Notes: generated by a model from the letters alone, not told the origin. A stretch of DNA of 64,000 nt from Bin18 sp965242795 (GCA_965242795.1 OZ251505.1:2170001-2234000); one strand, 5' to 3'; shown: positions 51,238 to 60,607, counted from the first letter of the stretch. Numbers and translations: made by a program.

Positions 51238-54200
51238 ATGCCGCTCGACGCCGCGGTGCGCGGCAGCCTGTTCGCCGCGGATTTTCTCGCCGAGTCGGTG
51301 GACGAACTGCCGGAGTGGGGCGCGTTCGGCGATGCCGCGCTGGACGATTTCATTGCCGCGGCGCGCGACGTGCTCGGCCGGTTCCCGACTCGCGGCGCGC
51401 CCAACGAGAGCGAGACCGAAGACGACCTGATCTGGCCCATCCTCTCCCATCTGGGCTGGACGGCAAGCCTGCGCCAGCAGAATCTGAGTCCCGCGGGCCG
51501 CGGCGACGTGCCGGACGGCTTGTTGTTCGCGGACGCCGCGGCCAAACGCCGCGCCGTAGGCATGGCCGAGGGGCCGGCGCGCTACGCCGTGGGCGCGGCG
51601 CTGGTGGAGTCGAAACGCTGGCAACGCCCGCTCGACCGCGCCTCCGACCGGCGCGGGGAAGCGTTGGCCCCTTCAACGCAGATGTTGCGCTATCTGCGTC
51701 GCGCCGACGACCTCACCGACGGCGCCCTGCGCTGGGGCATGCTGACCAATGGCGCGCAGTGGCGGCTGTACTATCAGGGCGCGCGCTCGGTCGCCGAACA
51801 GTTCTTCGAGATCGACCTGCCCGCGGCGCTCGGCCTGCCCGGCCACGAGGACGGCCTCCTCTCCGCACTCGAGCGCCGCCGCGTCTGCAAACTCTTCGCC
51901 GTGTTCTTCGGACGTCGCGCCTTTCTGCCGGACCCCGCGGATGGGCGCACGCTGCATCGGCGCGCCCTGCAGGGGGCGCGCTATTTCGAGGAGCGCGTCG
52001 CCGCCAACCTGTCACGGCTGGTGTTCGAGCAGGTCTTCCCCGACTTGGCCCGCGCCCTTGCCGAGGCCGCGCCGGACGCCGCCCTGTCCGAGGTGCGCGA
52101 CGCCGCGCTCGTGCTGCTGTACCGGCTGTTGTTCATCCTCTACGCCGAGGACCGCGGCCTGCTGCCCGTGGGCGACGCGCGCTACGCCAAGGTCGGACTG
52201 CGCCGCGGGGTGCGCGAGGACGTCGGGCGCCGCAAGGATCGGGGCGAGACGTTCTCCAACACCGCGGCCCGGTATTGGCACACGCTGGCCGACCTGTGCC
52301 GCGTCATCGACCGAGGCGACCCCGCCTTCGGCCTGCCGCCCTACAACGGCGGCCTGTTCGACGAAGCCCGCACCCCGCTGCTGGCGCGCGTCCGGCTGTC
52401 CAACCGCGTCATGGCGGACGTGATCGACGCCCTGTCCTTCGAGCACGACCCCGCGGCCCGCGCCGGCCGGCGCTACATCAACTACCGCAGCCTGTCCGTG
52501 CAGCAACTCGGCTCCATCTACGAACGCCTGCTGGAGTACGAGCCCGTGCGCGAAAACGGCACCATCGCCGTGCGCCCCAACGTCTTCGCGCGCAAGGGCT
52601 CCGGCAGCTACTACACGCCCGACGCCCTGGTCGGCCTGATCCTCGACGAAACGGTCGGGCCGCTGGCCCAACAGAAGTTGGACACGTTTCGCGCCACGGT
52701 CGCCGCCCACGACCCGCAGCACGACATGCGCGCCCTGGCCGCGGCCGACCCCGCGGAGGCGCTGCTCGACCTGAAGATCTGCGACCCGGCCATGGGCTCC
52801 GGCCACTTCCTGGTCAGCCTGGTCGATCTGTTGAGCGACCGCGTGATCGCCGCGATTGCCGAGGCCGACGCCGCGGTGGACGGCTACGTGTCGCCGCTGA
52901 CGCAGCGCATCGCCGCCATTCGCCGGACGATTCTGGACAACGCAAAAGCGCATGGCTGGACGGTCGATCCCGCGCAACTCGACGACCGCCACGTCATCCG
53001 CCGCATGGTGCTCAAGCGCTGCATCTACGGCGTGGACAAGAATCCGATGGCCGTGGAACTCGCCAAGGTCTCGCTGTGGCTGCACACCTTCACCGTGGGC
53101 GCGCCGCTCAGCTTCCTGGACCATCACCTGCGCCGCGGCGACAGCCTGTTCGGCTGCTGGGCGCGCCACGGCATCGAACGCACCAGCGCGCGGGGCCACG
53201 GCCTGTTCATCCACGAGCCGGTGAACAAGGCCGCGGACGCCGCCGGCGCCATGCAGACCATCGAGCGCCTGACCGATGCCGAAATCGCCGAGGCGCACCG
53301 CTCCGCGCAGACCTTCGCCGAGGTCGAAGCCCTAACCGCGCCGCTCGACGCCTTCCTGTCGCTGCTGCACGCCTTCGACTGGCTGGACGCGAAGACGGGG
53401 GAGGACAAGGCGGCGCTGCACGCCTTTTTCGAAGGCCGTTTGGGCGACCCGATCTCTATCGCACAAGGGACGGCCGCGGTGGCGGCGGACACGCCGGACG
53501 GCGCCCGCTTCGCCGCCCTGTTGGCACGGGCGCGGGACCTGATCGCGGACGAGCGTTTCCTGAACTGGCAGGCCGCGTTTCCCGGCGTGTGGACCGACCT
53601 GAAGAGCCCGACGCCGGCCGGCGGGTTCGACGCGGTGATCGGCAACCCGCCGTGGGACCGCATCAAGCTGCAACAGGTGGAATGGTTCGCCGCGCGGCGC
53701 CGGGACGTGGCGCTGACGCAGCGCGCCGCGGACCGCAAGCGCCTGATCGCCGCGTTGGAAAAAGCCGCGGACCCCCTCGCCGCGGACTTCCGCCGCGCCA
53801 ACGACCGGGCTGCGGCCACGGCGCGCATGGCGCGAACCTGCGGGGATTATCCCTTGTTGTCGCGCGGCGACGTGAACCTGTATGCGCTGTTCGTGGAGCG
53901 GGCCATGTCGCTGGTGAAGCCGGACGGCGCGATCGGGCTGCTCGTGCCGTCCGGCATCGCCTCGGACAAGACCGCGGCGCCGTTCTTCCAATCCGTGGCG
54001 ACCGAGGGCCGGCTGCGTGCGCTGTACGATTTCGAGAACCGCCGCACGCGGTTCGATGCCCCGCCGTTCTTCCCGGACGTGGATTCGCGGTTCAAGTTCT
54101 GCGCGTTCGTGGCGGGGCGTGCGCCGACGAACGTTCCGGCACAGTGCGCGTTCTTCCTGCAAGACGTATCGGAACTGGACCGCCGCTTCTCGCTGGCCGC

Positions 54201-55305
54201 GCACGACTTCGCCCGCGTCAATCCGAACACCGGCACCGCGCCCATCTTCCGCACGCGGCGCGACGCGGAATTGACCACCGCGATCTACGCGCGGCTGCCC
54301 GTGCTGGTCGATCGTTCCGCGGGCGCGGCAGTGAAGGCGTGGCCGGTACGATATGCGACCATGTTCCACATGGCGAACGATTCCAACCTGTTCCGCACCC
54401 GGGAGGAATTGGAGAATCGGGAAGGGGCGTGGTCCGCAGGCGGCAACCGATTCGACAGTCCGAAAGGAACGTGGGTGCCGCTCTACGAGGGCAAGATGGT
54501 GCAGGCGTTCGACCACCGCGCCGCGGATGTCGCCATCAACGAAGACAATCTTTTCCGGCCCGGCCAACAGGAGTCGGTCGAGGCGGCGGAGAAGCGCAAC
54601 CCGGGCAGGTTTCCCCGGTCACGCTACTACGTGAAGGATGACCCGGAACGTTGGCGTTGGGGAGACGACTGGGTCATCGCATTCAAGGACATTACCGCCG
54701 CCACGAACATGCGGACGATGATCGCCGCAATCATCCCACGCGCCGGCGCGGGACACACGCTGCCGGTGCTCCCGATAGACGACGACATGGCCGACCGGGC
54801 CGGGCTGGCCTGTAAGATCGTGGCGAACCTGAACGCCGCGGCGTTCGACTTCGTAGCCCGGCAGAAAGTGCCGACCACACATTTTGCGTGGTACGTCCTG
54901 GAGCAACTCCCCGTGGTGCCGCCCGACCGCTACGAGGCCGTCCGCTTCGGCCCCAAGACCGCGGCCGACCTCGTGCGCGAGACCGTACTGGAACTCACCT
55001 ACACCGCGCACGACATGGCGCCCTTCGCCCGCGACCTGGGCCACGTCGATGCTTCGGGCGCCGTCCGTCCGCCGTTCGCGTGGGACGAGGACCGCCGCCT
55101 GCACCTGCGCGCCAAGCTGGACGCCGTCTTCTTCCACCTATACGGCGTGACCGACCGCGCCGACGTGCGCTACGTCTATTCCACCTTCCCCATCGTGGAG
55201 CGTCAGGAGACCGCGACGTATGGCCGTTACCGCAGCCGCGACCTGTGCCTGGCGTGGCTCAACGCCCTGGCCGCCGGCCGCCCCGACGCCGCGGTGGAGG
55301 GGTGA
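51238..55305 (+). CDS. Single-chain type IIG/Eco57I-like restriction-modification enzyme
   Basis: Large DNA methyltransferase with a fused nuclease-like N-terminus (1355 residues from the ATG at 51238; a GTG nine bases earlier is possible). Residues ~40-190 resemble a PD-(D/E)XK region, with AALVESKRWQRPLDRASDRR (E-x-K, Glu about 124) as candidate active site and ETEDDLIWPILSHLGW ahead of it. The N6-adenine methyltransferase core has motif I DPAMGSGHFLVS (Asp516) and motif IV GNPPWDRIK (Asn803), with an Eco57I-type insert between them and GSGSYYTPDALVGLILDE before motif I. The C-terminal part is a probable target-recognition domain. It is a solitary gene, as expected for type IIG/IIL enzymes. 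It could instead be a modification-only enzyme of another defence system. Confidence 0.87.
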   Translation: MPLDAAVRGSLFAADFLAESVDELPEWGAFGDAALDDFIAAARDVLGRFPTRGAPNESETEDDLIWPILSHLGWTASLRQQNLSPAGRGDVPDGLLFADAAAKRRAVGMAEGPARYAVGAALVESKRWQRPLDRASDRRGEALAPSTQMLRYLRRADDLTDGALRWGMLTNGAQWRLYYQGARSVAEQFFEIDLPAALGLPGHEDGLLSALERRRVCKLFAVFFGRRAFLPDPADGRTLHRRALQGARYFEERVAANLSRLVFEQVFPDLARALAEAAPDAALSEVRDAALVLLYRLLFILYAEDRGLLPVGDARYAKVGLRRGVREDVGRRKDRGETFSNTAARYWHTLADLCRVIDRGDPAFGLPPYNGGLFDEARTPLLARVRLSNRVMADVIDALSFEHDPAARAGRRYINYRSLSVQQLGSIYERLLEYEPVRENGTIAVRPNVFARKGSGSYYTPDALVGLILDETVGPLAQQKLDTFRATVAAHDPQHDMRALAAADPAEALLDLKICDPAMGSGHFLVSLVDLLSDRVIAAIAEADAAVDGYVSPLTQRIAAIRRTILDNAKAHGWTVDPAQLDDRHVIRRMVLKRCIYGVDKNPMAVELAKVSLWLHTFTVGAPLSFLDHHLRRGDSLFGCWARHGIERTSARGHGLFIHEPVNKAADAAGAMQTIERLTDAEIAEAHRSAQTFAEVEALTAPLDAFLSLLHAFDWLDAKTGEDKAALHAFFEGRLGDPISIAQGTAAVAADTPDGARFAALLARARDLIADERFLNWQAAFPGVWTDLKSPTPAGGFDAVIGNPPWDRIKLQQVEWFAARRRDVALTQRAADRKRLIAALEKAADPLAADFRRANDRAAATARMARTCGDYPLLSRGDVNLYALFVERAMSLVKPDGAIGLLVPSGIASDKTAAPFFQSVATEGRLRALYDFENRRTRFDAPPFFPDVDSRFKFCAFVAGRAPTNVPAQCAFFLQDVSELDRRFSLAAHDFARVNPNTGTAPIFRTRRDAELTTAIYARLPVLVDRSAGAAVKAWPVRYATMFHMANDSNLFRTREELENREGAWSAGGNRFDSPKGTWVPLYEGKMVQAFDHRAADVAINEDNLFRPGQQESVEAAEKRNPGRFPRSRYYVKDDPERWRWGDDWVIAFKDITAATNMRTMIAAIIPRAGAGHTLPVLPIDDDMADRAGLACKIVANLNAAAFDFVARQKVPTTHFAWYVLEQLPVVPPDRYEAVRFGPKTAADLVRETVLELTYTAHDMAPFARDLGHVDASGAVRPPFAWDEDRRLHLRAKLDAVFFHLYGVTDRADVRYVYSTFPIVERQETATYGRYRSRDLCLAWLNALAAGRPDAAVEG

Positions 55306-55378
55306 CGCGGACGCCGAGCCTGGCAATTCCCGGAAAGTTAAGGCGGCAAGTCCGCAAGTCGGAGTATTCTCCTCTGGA

Positions 55379-55396
55379 TTCCGGCTTTCGCCGGAA
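55379..55396. repeat. Short hairpin repeat (TTCCGGC-TTTC-GCCGGAA)
   Basis: Perfect 7-bp stem with a TTTC loop in the convergent gap after the restriction-modification gene, followed by TGACGG as in the 2623-2640 copy. It is one of three hairpins of this kind in the window (also 20873-20890). Confidence 0.7.
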
Positions 55397-55447
55397 TGAC
55401 GGCCATAGAGGATTTTCAAGTCGGTCATCCTCCATAAAGAACGAACC

Positions 55448-55468
55448 CCCTCTCCCTCTGGGAGAGGG
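55448..55468. repeat. Inverted repeat CCCTCTCCC-TCT-GGGAGAGGG
   Basis: A perfect 9-bp stem within AACCCCCTCTCCCTCTGGGA and GAGGGTTGGGGTGAGGGT, a repeat type common between genes in many proteobacterial and environmental genomes. Located between convergent genes, it may slow transcription from both sides, but it lacks a T-tract. Confidence 0.65.
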
Positions 55469-55553
55469 TTGGGGTGAGGGTCCCCGGCGGCACGTCAGTC
55501 CAGGAATTTCAAACCCAGGCCCTTCTCTCCTCCATCCGTAGAACCTGAGCCTG

Positions 55554-56147
55554 TCACGTCTGGCGGGTGCGCTCGATGCAACGGTTCAATTCCTGGCCCA
55601 GGCGCAGCCGCCCGGCCCTGCGTCTGAGCCGGGCCACGTCGAGTTCGGGCGGAGCGGAAGACAGGATTCCTTCGACGTCCAGGAAATCCTGCGGGCCGGC
55701 TGCTGCCAACTTCAAGAGAATCAAATCTTCCGGGTGGACGACGGGCAGCTCGGTAGTGGCGATGCGGATCGGGATCGCCCGTTGCAGCGCATTCCGCTGC
55801 CACTGTCGATGCACCCACACCATGTCTATCCACAGGTGCCGGTAGGTGGGCGGCCCCAAACGGACGAGCAGCGGAACAGGGTCATCCGCCGCCCCCCGCC
55901 GCCATTCGACGCGCCACTTTTTCGCCTCCCAGAACCGCGCAAGCCGGGTCTCTACCGAAACTGTCCGAAGCGGACTCGGCGTGGCATCGGCCAGCACGTC
56001 GATGTCTTGCGTCGCCCGAACCGTTCCCCAGGTCGAGACGGCCAGCCCGCCCATGACGGCATACCGGAACTGAATGGGTAGGGCCGAAGACGTCGCGCTG
56101 AACAAAGGAACCAGGGCGGAGACGACCGGCGCGAAGTGTTCCGTCAT
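55554..56147 (-). CDS. Nucleotidyltransferase-fold protein (AbiEii/DUF6036-like)
   Basis: A 197-residue protein with the pattern of minimal nucleotidyltransferases used in toxin-antitoxin and abortive-infection systems: YAVMGGLAVSTWGTVRATQD followed by IDVL (GG at 33-34, D-x-D at 48-50), then a palm-like region and VVHPEDLILLKLAAAGPQDF with a D-x-x-D that fits the third acidic position. No partner antitoxin with a clear helix-turn-helix is seen, but a small ORF overlaps its start. ATG at 56147 chosen because it overlaps the upstream stop (TGATG). It could equally be a standalone aminoglycoside-type nucleotidyltransferase; that is less likely given length and neighbour. Confidence 0.72.
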   Translation of the reverse strand: MTEHFAPVVSALVPLFSATSSALPIQFRYAVMGGLAVSTWGTVRATQDIDVLADATPSPLRTVSVETRLARFWEAKKWRVEWRRGAADDPVPLLVRLGPPTYRHLWIDMVWVHRQWQRNALQRAIPIRIATTELPVVHPEDLILLKLAAAGPQDFLDVEGILSSAPPELDVARLRRRAGRLRLGQELNRCIERTRQT

Positions 56148-56332
56148 CACCGTCTCCGGCGGGCCGCTTCGCGCAACTCGAGGCAGAAATCCGAGAGTTC
56201 GAGACACAACGCCAGCCGTTCGGCCGGCGTCCGGGGCGGGGGCGTGTCGCCTTTCACGCGCGAGGGGCGGGGCCGGCGGGTCTGTTTGAGCGGGAGCCGG
56301 CGGTTTCCTGCCGGTGGATCGCATTTGCCCAT
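56147..56332 (-). CDS. Small partner ORF of the nucleotidyltransferase
   Basis: A 61-residue basic protein from the ATG at 56332 (TAGG seven bases upstream; a TTG 18 bp earlier is less likely). The N-terminal half is a flexible Pro/Arg/Lys-rich stretch; the C-terminal half, RTPAERLALCLELSDFCLEL then REAARRRR, is an amphipathic helix. Its TGA shares a base with the nucleotidyltransferase ATG, so the two are translationally coupled. Small coupled ORFs of this kind often precede nucleotidyltransferase-fold genes, where they may act as antitoxin or adaptor; that role is inference. Confidence 0.6.
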   Translation of the reverse strand: MGKCDPPAGNRRLPLKQTRRPRPSRVKGDTPPPRTPAERLALCLELSDFCLELREAARRRR

Positions 56333-56425
56333 ACGATACCTAGAAACCAAACCGGGGAGTTCCCCTCGGAGGACGGTCGCCCAAACGACCCGGACGTCAA
56401 AGTCGAGACTTGACGTTACTCTGCT

Positions 56426-56884
56426 TTATTGCCGACCGGGGACGAATCGTGCCGCCAGCCCCAACGCACTGGTGCCGGCCAGAATACCGGCCACCCAGTG
56501 ATGTCCATTCATGGAAAGATACACGGAGCCGACGATGCAGAGCACGGCGATCACAAGCCCGAATTTCTGCCCCAGATTCGTCTCGCGGACGCTCTCGTCA
56601 AGCGCCTTGCCCTCCCACGCGATACGGTGGTCTTGTTCCTTCTCCGCCATCTTGAGAATGCGGTCCGCGCTCCCCTTCAAGACCGCTTCATACTCCCCGT
56701 ACATTGAGGGCGGGGGAAGCGGGCCGGAGAACGCCGCCGCCTCGACGACGGAGGTGCGGACGTTTTCGGGAAGGTGTTCGAGAATCTCCGGGGAAGGCAG
56801 ATTGGCCGTCGGAACCGCGGGCGGCTTCGACGAATCCTGCCGTCTAGGTTGCGGCGGTTTTGCCGCGGCGGGTTTTCTCGCCAT
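56426..56884 (-). CDS. DUF2335-like inner-membrane protein
   Basis: A 152-residue protein with a Pro/Lys/Ala-rich N-terminus, then the DUF2335 pattern: PLPPPSMYGEYEAVLKGSAD, RILKMAEKEQDHRIAWEGKA, LGQKFGLVIAVLCIVGSVYL and a second hydrophobic stretch GHHWVAGILAGTSALGLAAR. Two membrane helices at about 107-124 and 129-146 with a cytosolic helical domain in front. Function of the family is unknown; members are often found near mobile or defence genes, as here. The ATG at 56884 lies inside the upstream small ORF, overlapping it by about 40 bp. Confidence 0.8.
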   Translation of the reverse strand: MARKPAAAKPPQPRRQDSSKPPAVPTANLPSPEILEHLPENVRTSVVEAAAFSGPLPPPSMYGEYEAVLKGSADRILKMAEKEQDHRIAWEGKALDESVRETNLGQKFGLVIAVLCIVGSVYLSMNGHHWVAGILAGTSALGLAARFVPGRQ

Positions 56885-57071
56885 ACCGTTCCAAGGCGCG
56901 ATACATATCGGCGCCTATCCGTTGCTGGTCGAGAAACTGCGCGTTGCGCGGATATCGCGGGGGGTTGAATTCCGTATAAACAGAACCCAGAGAGCTTAGG
57001 CTTTTCAACATGCCTTGCAGAAAGCCGAAGCCTGCGCTGGTACGAATTTCATGAAGTTTCATCGGGCTCAT
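56844..57071 (-). CDS. Small unknown protein overlapping the DUF2335-like gene
   Basis: A 75-residue frame (MSPMKLHEIRTSAGFGFLQG, MLKSLSSLGSVYTEFNPPRY, then PRNAQFLDQQRIGADMYRAL) with plausible protein composition and no hydrophobic segment. A second Met three codons in (57062) is an equally good start; neither has a clear ribosome binding site. It ends inside the DUF2335-like gene, on the same strand in another frame, so the two are probably translated from one message. No family recognised. Confidence 0.5.
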   Translation of the reverse strand: MSPMKLHEIRTSAGFGFLQGMLKSLSSLGSVYTEFNPPRYPRNAQFLDQQRIGADMYRALERYGEKTRRGKTAAT

Positions 57072-57184
57072 ATCGAACCGAACTTATCACCAAATCCTCG
57101 CGGAACGCAATCAGTTCCCCTGTTAGACTCCAGAGGCGACGTCCGCGGTCAGGGTCGCAGCGTGGCCCCCGTCGCTCATGCGGC

Positions 57185-60100
57185 CTACCACGTGTCGATG
57201 CAGGGGCGCTTCTTGCCGGAGCGCGGCGCCGGCGGGGGCGCGGAGCGCAGCGCCGCCATGATCCAGTCGCGCGAGGCCGCGGGGTCGATCACGTCGTCGA
57301 TCTCGAAGTAGGTCGCGGTGCTGAGCGCCTTGCCGGATTCGTACATCTTGGCGACGAGTTGTTCGTACAGTGCCTTGCGCTTGTGTGGGTCGGTCTCGGC
57401 CTCCAGTTCCTTGCGGTAGCCCAGCTTGACCGCGCCTTCCAAGCCCATGCCGCCGAATTCACCGGTCGGCCACGCCACGGCGAAGCACGGCGTCTTCATG
57501 CTGCCGCCGGCCATACCCTGCGCCCCGAGGCCGTACGACTTGCGCAACACGATGGTGCACAGCGGCACGCTCACGCTGGCGCCGGTCACGAACATGCGGC
57601 AGCAGTGGCGGACGAGCGCTGTCTTCTCGTCCTCCGGGCCGACCATGTTGCCGGGCGTGTCGCACAGCGTGAGCAGCGGAACGTCGAACGCGTCGCACAA
57701 CTGCATGAAGCGGGTCGCCTTGTCCGCGGCGTCGGAATCAATGGCCCCGCCGAGATGCTTGGGGTTGTTGGCGATGACGCCGAGCGGGCGGCCCTCGATG
57801 CGGATGAAGGCCGTCACCATGCCCACGCCGAACGCCTTGCGGATCTCTAGCACGGACCCGGTATCGGCCAGGGTTTCGATCACGTCGCGCACCTCGTACA
57901 CGCGCAGGCGGTTTTCCGGGACGAGGCCGCGCAACAACCGCTGGTCGGCGCATTCCCAATCCGCGACCGACCCCTGGAAATAGGACAGATATTGCTTCGC
58001 CACGCGGACGGCCTCGGCCTCGTCCGCGACCGGGATATCGACCACGCCGTTGGGCACCTGCACGTCCATCGGCCCCACGTCCTCGGGCCGAAAGACGCCC
58101 AGCCCGCCGCCCTCGATCATGGCCGGGCCACCCATGCCGATGTTGGAGCCTTCGGTCGCGATGATGACGTCGCAACAGCCCAGGATGACCGCGTTGCCGG
58201 CAAAACAGCGGCCCGACGTGATGCCGACCAGCGGCACCATGCCCGACAGCTTGCCCCACAGGTAGAACGCGGGGACGTCCAGCCCGGACGGGCTCGACCA
58301 GTCGGTGTCGCCCGGCCGCCCGCCGCCGCCCTCGGCGAAGAACACGACCGGCAGCTTCCAGCGCTCGGCCAACTCGAACAGGCGGTCTTTCTTGTAGTGA
58401 TTCTTGAAGCCCTGCGTGCCGGCCAGCACCGTGTAATCGTACGACAGGACGATGCACTGCGCGGCGCGGTCGGCGAACCGGTCGCCGTTCACGCGGCCCA
58501 CGCCGGCGATCAGGCCGTCCGCGGGCGTGCGGCGGATCAGGTCGTCGAGCGTGCGGCGCTGGCGTTGCGCGGCGATCACCATCGGCCCGTATTCGACGAA
58601 GCTGCCGGGGTCGCAGAGGGCGTCCACGTTTTCGCGCGCGGTGCGCTGGCCGGTCTTGCGCCGCCGGGCGACCGCCTCGGGCCGTGCCGCGTCGAGGCCG
58701 AGGGCGTGGCGCGCGACGATTTCCGCCAAGTCGGGCCGGATGTGATCAAGATCGATCTCCGCTTTCGCGGTCGTCTCGCCGCGGTCCACCTCGGCCTCGT
58801 CGATGAACGCCAGCGGATGGCCCTCGAACACTGCGTCGCCTTGGCGCACGGTCAGTTGACGGACCACACCGCTGACTTCGGCCGCGATGACGTGCTCCAT
58901 CTTCATGGATTCCATGACCAGCAACGGCTGGCCGACGTGCACGGAATCCCCTTCGCCGATTTCGAGACTCACGATCGTCCCCTGCAAGGGAGCCGGGACG
59001 GGCCGCGTGCCGTCCGGTCCCGTCACCGTTCCGGGCGGCGCGGATGCAAGGGCGGGGGACGGCGCAACGGCGTCGGCCTTGCCGTGCTGCAACACGGCCA
59101 GCGGATCGATCTCATCGACTTTTGCGCCGGCCAGCCCAGGCGGCTGACTTGGCGAGCCGGTCCCAGCGGTTTCGGACTGAAAAAACAGGCGTTGATGGTC
59201 GGTCGGGTCGGGTTCCAGCAACTCGGCCAGATGATCTTCGACGAAGCGGGTATGAACGTCGTTCGCGGCGACCGCGGGATGTCGCAGCATATTCTGCAAG
59301 AAGGGGACGTTGGTCGCGACGCCTTCGATCCGGCATTCGCACAGGGCACGATAAGTCTTCTTCACCACGTCGGAGAAATCCGGCGACGGGGAAGTGACGA
59401 TCAGCTTGGCCAGCAGGGAATCGAAACTCGGGCTGGTGGTGTAGCCGGCATAGCCGAACGAATCGGCGCGCAACCCCGGCCCCGACGGCAACTCGAACGC
59501 GGACAGCGTGCCGCCCGACGGGCGCGTATTGCCGTCCGGCGTCATGGTCTCCATGTTGATGCGGACCTGCATGGCGTAGCCGCGCGCCGCGGGAACGTCC
59601 GCCTGCGTGAGGCCCAATTCGTCGAGCGAGCGGCCCTGCGCCACGCGGAGTTGCGCCTGCACCAAGTCGATGCCGGTCACCTGCTCGGTCACGGTGTGCT
59701 CGACTTGCAGCCGGGCATTCGTCTCCATGAAGGCGAGCGTCGAACGGTCGCGGTCGGAGCCGTCGGCATCGACGAGAAACTCGAACGTGCCCAGGCTGGC
59801 GTAGCGGACGTGTTGCGCCAAGCGAACCGCGGCTTCGCACAGCCGGTCGCGCACCGCGGCGGACAGCCCCGGCGCGGGCGCCAATTCGACCAGCTTCTGA
59901 TTGCGGCGCTGCAAACTGCACTCGCGTTCGCCCAGGTGCGTCACGGCGCCGAACCCGTCACCGATGACCTGCACCTCGACGTGCCGCGCGCGCGGAATCA
60001 GCCGCTCAACGTACACGTCGCCATTGCCGAACGCGGCCTGCGCCTCGGACCGGCAGCGCGTGTACGCCGCCTCGATGTCGTCGCGGGCATGCACCGCCCG

Positions 60101-60607
60101 CATGCCGCGTCCCCCGCCGCCGGCCACGGCTTTGATCATCATCGCCGCGCCGTCACCGAGCGAGTCGAAGAACGCGACCGCTGCGGCCAGATCGGCCGGC
60201 CCCGCCGTACCGGGCAACACCGGCACGTTACAACTTTCAGCTACTTGCCGCGCCCGAGCCTTGTCGCCGAACAGCGTCAACGTTTCGACCCGCGGACCGA
60301 CGAACGTCAGGCCGGCATCCTCGCACCGTCGGGCGAACTCCGCATTCTCGCTCAGGAACCCGTAGCCGGGATGCACCGCGTCGCACCCGGCTTGCCCGGC
60401 GACGTCGATGAGCTGCGCCATGTCGAGGTAGGCCGGTACGCCGCGTCCTTCCAGCGGGCGCGCCTCGTCCGCCTTACGGACATGCAGCGAGGCTGCGTCG
60501 TCCTCCGAGAACGCGGCTACGGTGCGAATGCCGAGCTCCGCCGCGGCGCGCACGATCCGAATGGCGATCTCGCCCCGATTGGCAACCAGCAGGCTCGTCA
60601 CGCTCAT
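57185..60607 (-). CDS. Single-chain biotin-dependent acyl-CoA carboxylase (BC-BCCP-CT)
   Basis: A multidomain carboxylase of 1140 residues making malonyl- or methylmalonyl-CoA-type products. Biotin carboxylase (1-450): LLVANRGEIAIRIVRAAAEL, VHPGYGFLSENAEFARRCED, GGGGRGMRAVHARDD, FMETNARLQVEHTVTEQVTG. Biotinyl domain (about 530-605) with the biotin lysine in VMESMKMEHV (Lys569). Carboxyltransferase (about 640-1140): VVFFAEGGGGRPGD, GSNIGMGGPAMIEGGGLG, LCDTPGNMVGPEDEKTALVR, GGSMKTPCFAVAWPTGEFGG MG-type block and AVKLGYRKELEAE. Both halves on one chain resemble long-chain acyl-CoA carboxylases rather than the split AccABCD. The ATG at 60607 begins the BC domain; upstream in-frame codons are excluded. 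Substrate chain length cannot be told from sequence. Confidence 0.92.
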   Translation of the reverse strand: MSVTSLLVANRGEIAIRIVRAAAELGIRTVAAFSEDDAASLHVRKADEARPLEGRGVPAYLDMAQLIDVAGQAGCDAVHPGYGFLSENAEFARRCEDAGLTFVGPRVETLTLFGDKARARQVAESCNVPVLPGTAGPADLAAAVAFFDSLGDGAAMMIKAVAGGGGRGMRAVHARDDIEAAYTRCRSEAQAAFGNGDVYVERLIPRARHVEVQVIGDGFGAVTHLGERECSLQRRNQKLVELAPAPGLSAAVRDRLCEAAVRLAQHVRYASLGTFEFLVDADGSDRDRSTLAFMETNARLQVEHTVTEQVTGIDLVQAQLRVAQGRSLDELGLTQADVPAARGYAMQVRINMETMTPDGNTRPSGGTLSAFELPSGPGLRADSFGYAGYTTSPSFDSLLAKLIVTSPSPDFSDVVKKTYRALCECRIEGVATNVPFLQNMLRHPAVAANDVHTRFVEDHLAELLEPDPTDHQRLFFQSETAGTGSPSQPPGLAGAKVDEIDPLAVLQHGKADAVAPSPALASAPPGTVTGPDGTRPVPAPLQGTIVSLEIGEGDSVHVGQPLLVMESMKMEHVIAAEVSGVVRQLTVRQGDAVFEGHPLAFIDEAEVDRGETTAKAEIDLDHIRPDLAEIVARHALGLDAARPEAVARRRKTGQRTARENVDALCDPGSFVEYGPMVIAAQRQRRTLDDLIRRTPADGLIAGVGRVNGDRFADRAAQCIVLSYDYTVLAGTQGFKNHYKKDRLFELAERWKLPVVFFAEGGGGRPGDTDWSSPSGLDVPAFYLWGKLSGMVPLVGITSGRCFAGNAVILGCCDVIIATEGSNIGMGGPAMIEGGGLGVFRPEDVGPMDVQVPNGVVDIPVADEAEAVRVAKQYLSYFQGSVADWECADQRLLRGLVPENRLRVYEVRDVIETLADTGSVLEIRKAFGVGMVTAFIRIEGRPLGVIANNPKHLGGAIDSDAADKATRFMQLCDAFDVPLLTLCDTPGNMVGPEDEKTALVRHCCRMFVTGASVSVPLCTIVLRKSYGLGAQGMAGGSMKTPCFAVAWPTGEFGGMGLEGAVKLGYRKELEAETDPHKRKALYEQLVAKMYESGKALSTATYFEIDDVIDPAASRDWIMAALRSAPPPAPRSGKKRPCIDTW

